A stretch of DNA of 64,000 nucleotides from Desulfobulbaceae bacterium BRH_c16a (lineage in GTDB: Bacteria; Desulfobacterota; Desulfobulbia; Desulfobulbales; Desulfocapsaceae). Position 1 is the stretch's first letter, and each line of letters opens with the position of its first letter. Position numbers and translations under genes: made by a program. Under the pieces are notes generated by a model that did no database searches, had not been told where the DNA came from, and saw only the letters and a list, made by a program, of their open reading frames with translations. Shown piece after piece: positions 18,273 to 28,011 of the stretch. The stretch is taken from positions 1-64,000 of the forward strand of contig LADS01000058.1 in the NCBI GenBank assembly GCA_000961725.1, given 5' to 3'.

Positions 18273-19460
18273 TGTCCGGTTGTTAATCAAATAATTTCAG
18301 CTGCTTACTGGCAGCACAAAGTTCGGCCTTGTAATCTCTGTCAGTAACCAATTGAAAACTTTCGGTTTTCTCGAAAACTGTAACGCTTAATATTTGTAAA
18401 ATTGTGTAGAGACTTTCCTGGAGGTTGAGCCGCTTTTTCATTATAGCTACAAGCACATAAACCGAGACCGCAATCCAAATTTGTGACTTCACCGCGTTCT
18501 CTGATGTTCCAAAAAAGTTTTTTTCCTGAGGTGTTGCTTGATCCATTTGAAATACAGTTCGACCTGCCAGCGACTGCGATATAGCTGAGTTATTGTTACC
18601 GGCAATGTGAAATTGTTGGTGAGAAAAACTATGTCCTGCTTGACTTTTCGTCGCGAAATTTCACTCGACGGAGTACGCCAGGGTAATCTTTTTTGGTATA
18701 GAATCCGGTAAGCAAAATTGTTTGGTCGCAGATCAATCCTGTGCTTTTGTCGACAGGATGCGAGTAACGTCGCTTGTATTTGGTATTCGATTTTGCACGA
18801 GTTACGAAATAGGCAAGTACCTGATTGAATTCGTTCAGCCTTTCAAATCCAGGTAACCTCGATCCATGACGTAATATGCTCCCACTTCCAGAGATAAAAG
18901 ATCGAGTGCGTTGACATCGTGCAGTTTGCCATCTGAAATATGGATAAACGTTGGGATGTTTCCCTTTAGGTCCAATAGGGTATGTAGTTTGACCGCAGCT
19001 TTTCTTTGGCGAAAAGTTGCCCATGGAAAAACTGAGAGGCAGAGATCGATAGTGGTTGAGTCCAGGGCATAAACGGTTTCGTCCAAATCGTCGATGAACG
19101 ATTCTTCTTTGTAAAGCTCCCATGTGATACAGCTTCTTTTGCTGAGAGCGGAGACAAACTTCTATATCGCGAAGGCTCTCTCTGTATGTGATTTGGGCAA
19201 ATGTCATGCAAAAAAAATGATCGAGGCAAGAAAATTTTCTCACTCTGTGGTCGCCTTGATATTTTGCTACACAACGGCGAAAGATTGGCAACGGCATGAA
19301 GTCCATAACCTGCAATTGTCCGGCAAACATGTGTACCCCTCCCCATGGTTTTGCCGGAATTCTTCCCAGGGATAGGGTTTCAAGTCGATTATGGCCATTA
19401 TGTCGGATATGTTATGTTAATACATTAAATTAGGTTATGGACTGCAAACTTAACCGGACA
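18273..19460 (-). mobile_element. IS4-family insertion sequence with defined ends
   Basis: The element is bounded by a 9-bp perfect inverted repeat (TGTCCGGTT at 18273-18281, AACCGGACA at 19452-19460) and flanked on both sides by CTAG (18269-18272 and 19461-19464), a likely 4-bp target duplication. Its length of 1188 bp fits a single-gene IS4-type element. The transposase inside is broken, so it can now move only in trans. Confidence 0.85.
18283..19330 (-). pseudogene. IS4-family transposase, frameshifted
   Basis: The start is intact: ATG at 19330 after a GGGGAGGGG site, then MDFMPLPIFRRCVAKYQGDH and LDHFFCMTFAQITYRESLRD, which are typical of this group. Frameshifts then break the reading near 19165, 19080 and 18840, and the rest is found in other frames: LDETVYALDSTTIDLCLSVF with the first catalytic Asp, DLKGNIPTFIHISDGKLHD, YYVMDRGYLDLKG with the second, and the C-terminal NFFGTSENAVKSQIWIAVSV ending KQLKLFD. 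The order and content match a full-length transposase, so the loss is by small indels only. Confidence 0.9.
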
Positions 19461-20326
19461 CTAGTGATTGCCAGTAACTTAGCATTGGATTTGACATTGC
19501 CAAATCGAAGGTAAATAGTTGAGTCTTTCCCTAAAACTGAAGATGTCTACTGTTGCTCTCAACTTCAACCAACTCAAATTCCTAGCAATAAAAGTGCAAT
19601 CTGAAAGTGGTCCTTATCCATGACCGTTTTCAACGGAAGATTGTCTTTGGTAAGCTTGAATTGCCAGTTACTCCATTTTTTAACAATTGCAGTGACACAG
19701 GCGATTCCACCCTCTCAGGAAAAAGGTTAACTTGCAGGTTTGCTTAAATGGCTATGGTTGCCAAGAGACATCTCTTCTCTGGATAATGGGGGTGGATTGG
19801 TTGGAGATAGAGGGAGCCCTTTGTTGATGTGCAAACATTGTGAGATTGCCTGATGGGGGATGTTGTTGCCACGGGGAAACTTGGTGGAAGTCGCTGTTGA
19901 TGTCAATCCGTGGTTTCTATTTGAGACAAATAGCCGGGTGAAAGACCCAGTGTGAATCAGTGGCGGAAGAGACAGTCGGTGTGACACACGGTTGGAGGGC
20001 GAGATATTATACAAGATCGGGGTGAAGCAGTTACGACTGGAAGTCTCAATTGGAGCGGTTCCGGCCAGAGAGCCGATTTTTTAGAACTGACGAAAACAGC
20101 TACTTATCACCTCCCACATGTTTTCCCCAAGATGCGGCTAATGGGGTGCATCACTCGCCCCGAGTGAACATCTGCGATAATTCTTTCATCGTGTTGCTCC
20201 TTCGTTTTATGCGGCGATAGGTCTCTTGCGCTCTGCATAACCGGAAGAGCCGTGGCCACCTCTTGAACGGTATACTTCTTTTTTCCTCTTGACAATGAAA
20301 CATGTGTAACATATTTTTTGTTCACT
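19461..20326. other. Gene-free stretch before the chromate operon
   Basis: I see no gene in about 860 bases. A weak diverged copy of the 14735-14895 sequence occupies about 19597-19735. A small hairpin followed by six T residues near 20057-20082 could be a plus-strand terminator that insulates the operon. Short frames on both strands here lack ribosome sites and protein-like composition. Confidence 0.45.
20289..20317 (+). promoter_or_regulatory. Candidate promoter of the chromate operon
   Basis: TTGACA at 20289-20294 is followed after 17 bases by TATTTT at 20312-20317. The predicted transcript would start at or within a few bases of the chrB ATG (20327), and no ribosome site precedes that ATG, so chrB may be translated from a leaderless or nearly leaderless message. 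An ACATGT-centred dyad lies between the boxes (about 20298-20310) and could be a repressor site. Known ChrB proteins act as chromate-responsive repressors in some species. Confidence 0.5.
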
Positions 20327-21295
20327 ATGAAAAACAAATGGATTCTCTTTTCCTACTCGATTCCCGCCACCAATGCCAAGGCGCGGATGCGAACCTGGCG
20401 TCGCATCTCCGCCACCGGGGCGGCGCAACTGAAAACCGGCCTGCAGATTCTGCCCCATCGCGATGAGCTGATGGAGAGCATCACCTGGCTCATCGGCGAG
20501 GTTAACAGCCTGGGAGGAGAGGCTGTCGCCCTGCAGTGCCTGCAGGTTGAAGGCATGTCGGATCAGCAGATTGAAGCGTTGTTCCAGGCCCAGGTCGATC
20601 CGGAATTCGAGCAGATTCAGCTTGAGGCCAAAGCCTTGCTGCCGACTGCGGACACTTTTTGGCCCGATGGAGACATCAAGGAGGCGTCAACTGCCTTGCG
20701 CAAGTTGCGCAAGCGCTGTGAAGCGGTGCGCGAGCGAGATTTTTTTCCTTCGGGGGCGGCCGCCAAAACCCTCAAGGTGCTCGACACCATCTCGGAGCGG
20801 CTACGTCGACCGGAACGAGGCGTGCTTGCCGTTGCCAACCTCGAACGTTCCCACTATCATGGGCGCATCTGGGTCACCCGCGCCCGGCCCTATGTCGACC
20901 GCCTTGGTTCCGCATGGCTGATTCAGCGCTTTATCGATCCCCAGGCCCGGTTTCGTTTCCTCCTCACCGGGCAAACTGCGAACCTTGAGCAAGGCGAACT
21001 GCCTTTTGATATGGCCATGGGGGAATTTACCCATCAGGGTGAACTGATCACCTTCGAGGTGCTCATGCGTGATTTTGCCCTGCGCGACCCGGCTCTCGGT
21101 AAGCTGAGCGAACTGGTCAAGGCCATCGACGTTCAGGAAGGGGCACTGCCTGACGATGCCGCCCTGCTGAAAATCCTTCTCGACGGATTGATCACCCTTG
21201 TCGGCGATGATCACCAATTGCTGGAGAAAGCCCGGCTGTTCTTTGACGCCCTCCACGCCGGATATGCCAAAAATTTCCAAGGCGCAGCACCATGA
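20327..21295 (+). CDS. chrB: ChrB chromate-resistance protein (sensor/regulator)
   Basis: ChrB proteins accompany ChrA and control or support chromate resistance; in characterised cases they sense chromate and repress the operon. The 322-residue product has the N-terminal ChrB part (WILFSYSIPATNAKARMRTW, about 4-160) and the C-terminal ChrB domain (RIWVTRARPYVDRLGSAWLIQRFIDP, about 180-320). ATG at 20327 is chosen; a TTG nine bases upstream is possible. It is the first gene of a block running chrB, HD protein, MFS transporter, dikinase-like protein, chrA and rhodanese, all on the plus strand and richer in G+C than the sequence to the left. That composition break suggests acquisition from another genome. 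Confidence 0.93.
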   Translation: MKNKWILFSYSIPATNAKARMRTWRRISATGAAQLKTGLQILPHRDELMESITWLIGEVNSLGGEAVALQCLQVEGMSDQQIEALFQAQVDPEFEQIQLEAKALLPTADTFWPDGDIKEASTALRKLRKRCEAVRERDFFPSGAAAKTLKVLDTISERLRRPERGVLAVANLERSHYHGRIWVTRARPYVDRLGSAWLIQRFIDPQARFRFLLTGQTANLEQGELPFDMAMGEFTHQGELITFEVLMRDFALRDPALGKLSELVKAIDVQEGALPDDAALLKILLDGLITLVGDDHQLLEKARLFFDALHAGYAKNFQGAAP

Positions 21296-21377
21296 TCGCA
21301 AAAAACTTGGCGGCCGCCATACTGGCAACTCAACAACCTCAACTTATCTCTAAAACAATATCACAAGGAGAACCACC

Positions 21378-22115
21378 ATGCCCCCCTATCCCAAACATCT
21401 CGAAACCAGCGCCGGGCGAACCGGCAACGACTACCAGCAACTGCACGACTGGCTGGACAATTATCCCGACCACAAGGCCGCTCGGCACGATCTTGCCGCC
21501 CTAGCCGACAACCGCGCTTACGTCAAGGAGACCTGGGGGGAGGAGGCGGTCAATGAGTTTTTCCTCCATGTCGCCGAAGATCTGTTGATGAAGGAAATCG
21601 CTGTCCTGGTCAAGGCCGGCAGTCCCGAGGAAGCGGTCAGGCACAGCACCGAGGTGGCCCGCAAGGCTCTCAAGATCGTCAGCCGGGTGAAAATTCCGGT
21701 CAACAGACACCTGCTTGCCCGCGGCGCCATTTTGCATGACCTCGGCAAGGCCAAGACCTACGGTATGGAGCACGGGGAGATCGGTGCGAAAATGGCCGAG
21801 GAACTGGGGCTCGAGGAGGAGATCCGCCAAATCATCCTCAAGCATATCCGTGGCGGGCTGACCGCCATGGAAGCCGAGGAACTGGGGCTGCCGGTGCGCG
21901 ACTACACCCTGCGCACGCCGGAGGAGAAGATCATTATCTATGCCGACCGCATGGTTGATATCTATACCGACGGCATCGTTCCAGACGCCAACGAGGCCAT
22001 GGCTGAAAGCCAATTTGCCGAGATCCTCAAAACCTATCCCAAATACGGCAAGAATCCCGCCACCCTGCAGCGCTACCTGGCCCTGCACGAGGAGATTCAG
22101 GGCTGGATGAGTTGA
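21378..22115 (+). CDS. HD-domain phosphohydrolase family protein
   Basis: This 245-residue soluble protein has an HD domain from about 95 to 225: HSTEVARKALKI, then the metal-binding ARGAILHDLGKAKTYGMEHG with the HD pair, and IIYADRMVDIYTDG with a later Asp. HD proteins cleave phosphate esters, often of nucleotides, using divalent metal. The N-terminal ~90 residues (ADNRAYVKETWGEEAVNEFF) I do not recognise. The start has a strong AAGGAG site. Its place after chrB suggests a function linked to metal or chromate stress, which is inference only. The reading frame ends four bases into a possible TTG start of the next gene, but the true MFS start is probably downstream of a hairpin. Confidence 0.85.
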   Translation: MPPYPKHLETSAGRTGNDYQQLHDWLDNYPDHKAARHDLAALADNRAYVKETWGEEAVNEFFLHVAEDLLMKEIAVLVKAGSPEEAVRHSTEVARKALKIVSRVKIPVNRHLLARGAILHDLGKAKTYGMEHGEIGAKMAEELGLEEEIRQIILKHIRGGLTAMEAEELGLPVRDYTLRTPEEKIIIYADRMVDIYTDGIVPDANEAMAESQFAEILKTYPKYGKNPATLQRYLALHEEIQGWMS

Positions 22116-22124
22116 CAGAACACA

Positions 22125-22154
22125 GACCCCGGAGCAACTTGCGGCTCCGGGGTC
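22125..22154 (+). promoter_or_regulatory. Perfect 11-bp GC-rich hairpin between HD and MFS genes
   Basis: GACCCCGGAGC (22125-22135) pairs exactly with GCTCCGGGGTC (22144-22154) across an 8-base loop. No T-run follows, so it is more likely an mRNA-stability or expression-balancing element than a full terminator. It sits ten bases after the HD stop and before the most likely MFS start. Confidence 0.6.
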
Positions 22155-22171
22155 AAAACCTTGTATCCGCC

Positions 22172-23392
22172 ATGAATGACGCGACTCGCGATATTGCTAT
22201 TCTTTTTTCCACTAGGGCCATCAGAATGTTCGCCTATGGCTTTATATCGTTGGTGCTCGCCCTGTACCTCGCCGCCACCGGTTTGAGCGCCGTCGGGGTC
22301 GGGGCGGTTCTCACCGCCACCCTGGCCGGCGACATTTTCGTTTCTCTCTGGGTGACGGTGGTGGCCGACCGGGTTGGCCGCAAAAACATGCTGCTCCTTG
22401 GGGCGGTGCTGATGATCTTTGCTGGTCTTATCTTCTTGTTGACTACCTATCCGCTATGGATCACCCTTGCCGCGATCATAGGCATTGTCAGCCCGAGTGG
22501 GGGAGAGATCGGCCCCTTTTTATCCATCGAACAGGCGGCGTTGTCTCAGCAGGTTGCCGACAACAGGCGCACCAGGGTTTTCGGCTGGTACAATCTCGCC
22601 GGTTCGTTCGCCACCGCCGCCGGGGCGCTGGCTGGCGGCTGGTTGGCGCAATGGCTGCAGACCCTTGGCTGGAGCAGTCTCGACGCCTACCGCTTGATCA
22701 TGGCCGGTTACGCCGTTTGTGGCCTGGCGCTGGTGCTGTTTTTCCTGTTTTTGAGCATGGATGTGGAGGCCAAGCCCAGGGCTAAGACAAATGAAACTGG
22801 CGGGAAAATGTTCATGGGCTTGCACCGCTCGCAGAAGGTAGTGTTTAAACTCAGCTCCCTCTTCGCCCTCGACGCCTTTGCCGGCGGCTTTGTCGTCCAG
22901 AGCATGATCGCCTGGTGGCTGCATGTCCGCTATGGAGCCGACGAGGGGATGCTTGGCACCCTGTTTTTCGGCGCCAACCTCCTCGCCGGGGTGTCGGCAC
23001 TCCTGGCCGCGCGGCTGGCCGAGCGCATCGGTTTGGTTCGCACCATGGTCTATACCCATATCCCTTCGAATCTTCTCCTCTGCCTGGTTCCGCTGATGCC
23101 CAATTTCTGGTTGGCCGTGGTCATGCTGCTGCTCCGCGCCTCTATCTCGCAGATGGACGTGCCCGCTCGCCAATCGTACACCATGGCGGTGGTGGCCCCT
23201 GATGAGCGCTCAGCGGCCTCGGGCATCACCACCGTCGCCCGCTCGGTGGGGGCGGCGGCCTCGCCGCTTTTGACCGGCCTGTTCATGTCCAGCCCGCTGC
23301 TCTTTGCCGCGCCCTTCTTCGTCGCCGGGGGGTTGAAGATATTGTATGATCTTTTGCTTTATAAAATGTTTGGGGAGAACAATGAGCAATAG
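22172..23392 (+). CDS. MFS-family transporter
   Basis: The 406-residue product has 12 predicted membrane segments and major-facilitator features: the loop after helix 2 reads VVADRVGRKNMLLLG, close to the GxxxDRxGRR motif, and a matching loop AARLAERIGLVRTM occurs in the second half. It should move a solute across the inner membrane by ion coupling. I chose ATG at 22172 (MNDATRDIAILFSTRAIRMF) rather than a TTG at 22112 because the hairpin lies between them and the family starts near the first helix. Substrate unknown. In this operon it could export a chromate-related or metal complex, but nothing in the sequence shows that. Confidence 0.87.
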   Translation: MNDATRDIAILFSTRAIRMFAYGFISLVLALYLAATGLSAVGVGAVLTATLAGDIFVSLWVTVVADRVGRKNMLLLGAVLMIFAGLIFLLTTYPLWITLAAIIGIVSPSGGEIGPFLSIEQAALSQQVADNRRTRVFGWYNLAGSFATAAGALAGGWLAQWLQTLGWSSLDAYRLIMAGYAVCGLALVLFFLFLSMDVEAKPRAKTNETGGKMFMGLHRSQKVVFKLSSLFALDAFAGGFVVQSMIAWWLHVRYGADEGMLGTLFFGANLLAGVSALLAARLAERIGLVRTMVYTHIPSNLLLCLVPLMPNFWLAVVMLLLRASISQMDVPARQSYTMAVVAPDERSAASGITTVARSVGAAASPLLTGLFMSSPLLFAAPFFVAGGLKILYDLLLYKMFGENNEQ

Positions 23393-23476
23393 AGGCTCTT
23401 CCCGAAAAATCATGCCGAGAAGACAGTCAGCGTAATCTGCCAGCCCTGCTTATCATTATCCCTTGAGGAGGTTTTC

Positions 23477-26400
23477 ATGCCCCTGTTGAAAATGTGGAAA
23501 TCAGACAAGGTCTGCACCCTGCTGCACGCCTTGGACGCGGAGCAGACGGCACGTTACCGGCGCTTTCGCAGGCTCCTGGAACATAACCGCACGGCCTTGA
23601 CCCTGCAGGCCGATTTGGAGCAGCTCTACTACGACAACCGCCCCTTCGTGCCGCAGGTGGTGGAGAAGAAAAGTTTGCAAATGCTCCTTGAAGTCGACGG
23701 CATGGTCCATGCCCTTTCGGGGATGACCGGGAAGGACTACGAGCCGATGTTCGCAGTGTTGCGAAGCATCGAGCGAACGGTGAAAGAGGAATGGTCATTG
23801 CTTCGCCGGCCAAACAACAAGGAGTTGCTGCTCCCTCTCGCCCGGATCGGATTGGAGCAGACCTCGCTCGTCGGGGCGAAAGCCGCCAATTTGGCCCATA
23901 TCGGCAATGCATTGGGCCTCTCCACCCCGCCGGGCTTTGCCATAACCACCGCCGCTTGCCACGAGTTTCTCCATGAGACCGGCTTGAGCGAGGAGATCGA
24001 TTCCCTGCTGGCCGAGCTAAGCGACGACGATCCGACAAAACTTGCCGAAGCGAGCCGGCGCATCGGCGAACGGATCATGGCCATGCCGTTGCCGGAAGCG
24101 ATCGACAAGGCCATTGCCGGCGCCGCCACCGTTTTTCCCGCCGAAGGCCGGCTGGCGGTGCGCAGTTCCGCCATCGGCGAGGACGGCGACATCTCCTTTG
24201 CCGGGCAGTACACCTCGGTGCTCAACGTCGCCATCTCCGAGGTGGCGCTTGCTTATCGACAAGTCATCGCCAGCCTCTACTCCGCCTCGGCGCTCTCCTA
24301 CCGCATGCACCACGGCCTCGACGATCGGGAAACTCCCATGGGCGTTCTCGTCCTGGCTATGGTGCAGCCGCAGTACAGCGGCGTGCTCTACACCGCCGAT
24401 CCCACCGGGGAAGACGACGACAGCCTCAGGGTCAGCGCGGTTGCCGGTCTCGGTGACCAACTGGTCGGCGGAGACGCTTCTCCCGAGCTGAGTTTACGGT
24501 TGGCCAAGAAGACGCTTGCCCTGGTCGCCGCCGTCGGATGGGATGGACCCTTTACCGATCCGCCTCTATTTCTTAGGGAACTTGCCGATCATGCCCTGCG
24601 CCTGGAAGCCCATTTCCAACGTCCCATCGACATCGAATGGGCGGTGGACCTCTCCGGGCGGCTCTTTTTCCTCCAGGTCCGGCCGCTGTTGATCGTGGCG
24701 GATGAAGATAAAGGCGGCAACGAAGTTCCCCTGGAGTATGCGGGCCACCCGGTGCTCCTGCAAGGCGGCAAGTGTGCCGCCGGCGGGGTGGTGAGCGGGC
24801 GAGTCTTGCAGCAGCGGTCGATCAGTCTCGAGACCGCAGCCCCGCCGCTCGAGCCCGATACCATTCTTGTCACCCGGACCGCCTCCACCACCTTCACCCC
24901 TTGGGTGAGCAAGGTCAAGGGCATCATTACCGATGTTGGCGGCACTGCCAGCCATCTGGCCTCGGTGGCCAGGGAGTTCGGCGTTCCCGCCTTGTTTGAC
25001 ACCAAGATTGCCACTGCAACCCTCAAGGACGGCGACACGATCACCCTCTGGGCCAGTCAAAACCTTGTTTATCAGGGCGAGGTGCAGGATCTACTGCGGG
25101 GCGTGCGCCAAACCAAGCGGCCGATTTTCAACAGCTCCGCCCACCTGCGGTTGCAGCGCTTGCTCGACGTCATTTCCCCGCTCAATCTCAACGACCCCAA
25201 TTCGGCCACTTTCGCCCCGGAGAATTGCCGAACCCTCCATGACATTGTTCGCTATTGCCACGAGCTCTCGGTCCGGCAGATGTTCAACCTCGGCGAAACC
25301 ATCGGTTACACCCGCAACGCGGTCCGCTTGAAGGTGAATATCCCCCTGATCCTTTTTGCCCTCGATATGGGCGGAGGCCTGCGCCCCGGCCTGACCACCT
25401 GCGATGACATCAATGCCCACGATGTTACCAGCCTCCCGTTCACCGCTTTATGGAGGGGGATCAGCTATCCGGGCATCAACTGGACCAGCGCCATCGCTGT
25501 TGGTGCCCAGGATTTCCTGGCGCTGATGGCGGCGGGGGTCCGGCCCCAGGACAATACCCGACTGGGGGGTGCCAGCTATGCCATCCTCTCCGCCGACTAT
25601 CTCAACCTCAGCGTCCGCTTCGGCTACCATTTTGCCACCGTAGACGCCCTCTGCGGGGCCGACGCCGAACAGAATTATATCACCATGAACTTCGCCGGGG
25701 GCGCCGGAGCCTACCATGGCCGTTCGCTGCGCATCCAGTTTCTGGCGGACGTTCTGTCGCGGCTAGGGTTCGAAGTCACCATCAAGGGTGATCTCCTCGA
25801 GGCTTCGCTGCTTCGCCTCGAGCAAGGGGCCATGGAAAGCGCCCTCGACCAGTTGGGTCGCTTGTTGGGCACCAGCCGTCTCCTCGACATGGCCTTAAAA
25901 ACCCCGGAGCAGGTGGCCACCCTCAGCGAATCCTTTTTCCGGGGGAAATACGATTTCCTCGAACCCGAGCGGGCCGACATCCCGGCCAACTTCTTTTTGA
26001 TCACCGGCGATTGGAAAAACAGCGATCCCGGCATGGAAGCGGGCATCCTGCAGGACGGCTCCCGTTTCGTCTCCTCCATCTCCATCGGGGTCACCCAGAC
26101 CATGGCCCGTTTCATGGGCAAACGCTACCAGGAGTTTCTCGATAACGTCGAGGCCTATTGCTACTTTCCGCTGATCATCGCCAAGGAGAGCAATATGAAG
26201 AACGGCAGCGCCCAGGTTTGGGTCAAACCCCTGGCGGGCACCATCGATCAGGCCGGCGGTCTGGCCTTTGCCATCCGTGACTGGGCCAATTATTTTGTTT
26301 TTCGCATCAACGCCCTGGAGGACAATGCCGTCTTGTTCGAGTTCAGGAACGGCAAACGTGTCGAGCGGCAGAGCGTCGACGTGGCAGTTGCTCGGGAGCA

Positions 26401-26602
26401 GTGGCATCGCCTGCGGATCGAGACCCAAGGGCGGTGGATTCGCGCCTTTTTAGGCGACCGGCAACTCATCGACTACCAAGCGGAACGCAACCTCGTCGGT
26501 TATCTCGGTCTCTGGACCAAGGCTGACTCAGTCGCCTTGTTCAAAGGCCTCACCGTGGATTTGCCCGACGGGCGATCTCACATCTTTCAATCACCTCGAT
26601 AA
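23477..26602 (+). CDS. PEP/pyruvate-dikinase-like protein with C-terminal lectin-like domain
   Basis: The 1041-residue protein has the ATP-grasp nucleotide-binding part of PEP synthase/pyruvate phosphate dikinase (about 125-415: VGAKAANLAHIGNALGLSTP, EGRLAVRSSAIGEDGDISFA) and the swivelling phosphohistidine domain (about 430-535) with the catalytic His in GGTASHLASVAREFGVPAL, near 494. The PEP/pyruvate-binding TIM barrel is not recognisable; instead about 560-900 is an unfamiliar region. The last ~130 residues (IRDWANYFVFRINALEDNAV, then WHRLRIETQGRWIRAFLGD) look like a concanavalin/LamG-type beta-sandwich. A very strong GAGGAGG site precedes the ATG. It stops four bases before chrA, so it is firmly in the chromate operon. 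It may transfer phosphate to an unknown acceptor; a normal glycolytic role is unlikely. Confidence 0.85.
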   Translation: MPLLKMWKSDKVCTLLHALDAEQTARYRRFRRLLEHNRTALTLQADLEQLYYDNRPFVPQVVEKKSLQMLLEVDGMVHALSGMTGKDYEPMFAVLRSIERTVKEEWSLLRRPNNKELLLPLARIGLEQTSLVGAKAANLAHIGNALGLSTPPGFAITTAACHEFLHETGLSEEIDSLLAELSDDDPTKLAEASRRIGERIMAMPLPEAIDKAIAGAATVFPAEGRLAVRSSAIGEDGDISFAGQYTSVLNVAISEVALAYRQVIASLYSASALSYRMHHGLDDRETPMGVLVLAMVQPQYSGVLYTADPTGEDDDSLRVSAVAGLGDQLVGGDASPELSLRLAKKTLALVAAVGWDGPFTDPPLFLRELADHALRLEAHFQRPIDIEWAVDLSGRLFFLQVRPLLIVADEDKGGNEVPLEYAGHPVLLQGGKCAAGGVVSGRVLQQRSISLETAAPPLEPDTILVTRTASTTFTPWVSKVKGIITDVGGTASHLASVAREFGVPALFDTKIATATLKDGDTITLWASQNLVYQGEVQDLLRGVRQTKRPIFNSSAHLRLQRLLDVISPLNLNDPNSATFAPENCRTLHDIVRYCHELSVRQMFNLGETIGYTRNAVRLKVNIPLILFALDMGGGLRPGLTTCDDINAHDVTSLPFTALWRGISYPGINWTSAIAVGAQDFLALMAAGVRPQDNTRLGGASYAILSADYLNLSVRFGYHFATVDALCGADAEQNYITMNFAGGAGAYHGRSLRIQFLADVLSRLGFEVTIKGDLLEASLLRLEQGAMESALDQLGRLLGTSRLLDMALKTPEQVATLSESFFRGKYDFLEPERADIPANFFLITGDWKNSDPGMEAGILQDGSRFVSSISIGVTQTMARFMGKRYQEFLDNVEAYCYFPLIIAKESNMKNGSAQVWVKPLAGTIDQAGGLAFAIRDWANYFVFRINALEDNAVLFEFRNGKRVERQSVDVAVAREQWHRLRIETQGRWIRAFLGDRQLIDYQAERNLVGYLGLWTKADSVALFKGLTVDLPDGRSHIFQSPR

Positions 26603-26606
26603 CATC

Positions 26607-28001
26607 ATGGAAAAACAACAAGATGGTCCCGAGCAGATCTCTTTCCGCGAGGCCTTCAAGGTTTGGACCAAAATCGGCTTTCTTAGCTTTGGCGGGCCGG
26701 CCGGTCAGATAGCGCTGATGCACAAGATGTTGGTCGAGGAGCGCAAATGGATCGGCAACGACCGCTTTCTCCATGCCCTCAATTACTGCCACCTCCTTCC
26801 CGGCCCCGAGGCCCAGCAACTGGCGACCTACATCGGCTGGCTGCTCCACGGCACCAAGGGAGGTTTGGCGGCGGGCATCATGTTCGTTGTTCCCGGCATG
26901 CTGACCATCCTGGCGTTGACCCTGCTCTATGCCGGCTTTCAAAAGGTGGCGGCGGTACAGGCCTTGTTCTACGGCTTGAAGCCGGCAGTCTTGGCCTTGG
27001 TGGTCATGGCGGTGTTTCGCGTCGCCGCCAAGGCCCTCAAGACCCCATACCTGACGCTTTTGGCCGGTCTGGCATTTCTTGCCATGTTCTTTTACCAGGC
27101 ACCATTCCCGGCGGTGATCGTTGCCGCCGGCCTGCTCGGTTATCTTGGCATGAGCTGGTGCCCACAACGGCTCGGTGATCGCTGCCCCCGATGGATCTGC
27201 GGTGACACCGCGGGCAAACAGAACCAGGACGAAGGCGGGATGATCGATCTCCTCCTCGCCAAGGAGAGTGACGGCCGGTTCTCCCCGACGTTTTTCCGCA
27301 GCCTCAGGGTCTTGGCCACCTGGGGTGTGATTTGGTTGGGTCCGGTACTGCTCCTTCTCCTCTTTCTCGGGTATGACCATGTATTTACCACTATTGCACT
27401 CTTCTTCAGCAAGATGGCCACGGTCACCTTCGGCGGCGCCTATGCGGTGCTGGCTTACATGGCTCAGGAGGCGGTGTCCGGCTATGGTTGGCTGTATCCC
27501 GGCGAGATGCTCGATGGCCTGGCCTTGGCCGAAACCACCCCCGGCCCGCTGATTCAGGTGGTGCAATTTGTCGGTTTCCTCGCCGCCTTCCGCGATCCGG
27601 GCATGTTGAACCCATACGTTGCCGGTACGCTTGGCGCCCTGCTCACCGTCTGGGTGACCTTTGCCCCGTGTTTTCTGTGGATTTTTCTCGGAGCACCCTA
27701 TGTGGAACAACTCCGTCATAATCGGCTGTTGAACGGCGCCCTCTCCGGCATCACCGCCGCCGTGGTCGGAGTAGTCCTCAACCTGTCGATCTGGTTCGGA
27801 ATGAACGCCCTCTTTGCGCAAACTCATCCGACCCATGCGCTGGGGGCAACCATCCCCGTTCCCGACTTGGCCAGTGCCGACTGGTTCGGCCTGATCCTCG
27901 CGGGCCTGGCCTTTCTTGCCATGAAATACGGCAAGCTCGGCATGATCACCGTCCTGGTTGCCTGCTCGGGCCTGGGATTTCTGTGGAAATTATCTTTTTA
28001 G
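26607..28001 (+). CDS. chrA: ChrA chromate efflux transporter
   Basis: ChrA exports chromate from the cytoplasm. The 464-residue protein has two CHR halves, each with the family's signatures: FREAFKVWTKIGFLSFGGPAG and LLPGPEAQQLATYIGW in the first, VTFGGAYAVLAYMAQE and LAETTPGPLIQVVQFVGF in the second. About ten to twelve hydrophobic segments are visible, including a long one near the end. Length fits the long-chain CHR family. It begins four bases after the dikinase-like gene and is followed ten bases later by a rhodanese gene, so it is translated from one message with them. No frameshift or lost motif is seen. Confidence 0.95.
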   Translation: MEKQQDGPEQISFREAFKVWTKIGFLSFGGPAGQIALMHKMLVEERKWIGNDRFLHALNYCHLLPGPEAQQLATYIGWLLHGTKGGLAAGIMFVVPGMLTILALTLLYAGFQKVAAVQALFYGLKPAVLALVVMAVFRVAAKALKTPYLTLLAGLAFLAMFFYQAPFPAVIVAAGLLGYLGMSWCPQRLGDRCPRWICGDTAGKQNQDEGGMIDLLLAKESDGRFSPTFFRSLRVLATWGVIWLGPVLLLLLFLGYDHVFTTIALFFSKMATVTFGGAYAVLAYMAQEAVSGYGWLYPGEMLDGLALAETTPGPLIQVVQFVGFLAAFRDPGMLNPYVAGTLGALLTVWVTFAPCFLWIFLGAPYVEQLRHNRLLNGALSGITAAVVGVVLNLSIWFGMNALFAQTHPTHALGATIPVPDLASADWFGLILAGLAFLAMKYGKLGMITVLVACSGLGFLWKLSF

Positions 28002-28011
28002 GGGGAGAGCT

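Noticed and set aside
20107..20337. Minus-strand 76-codon frame ahead of chrB
   Set aside because: Overlaps the chrB promoter and start; no ribosome site or family pattern.
26550..27836. Long minus-strand frame opposite chrA (428 codons)
   Set aside because: Rich in Gly, His and Gln as expected from antisense of a hydrophobic GC-rich gene; no family pattern.
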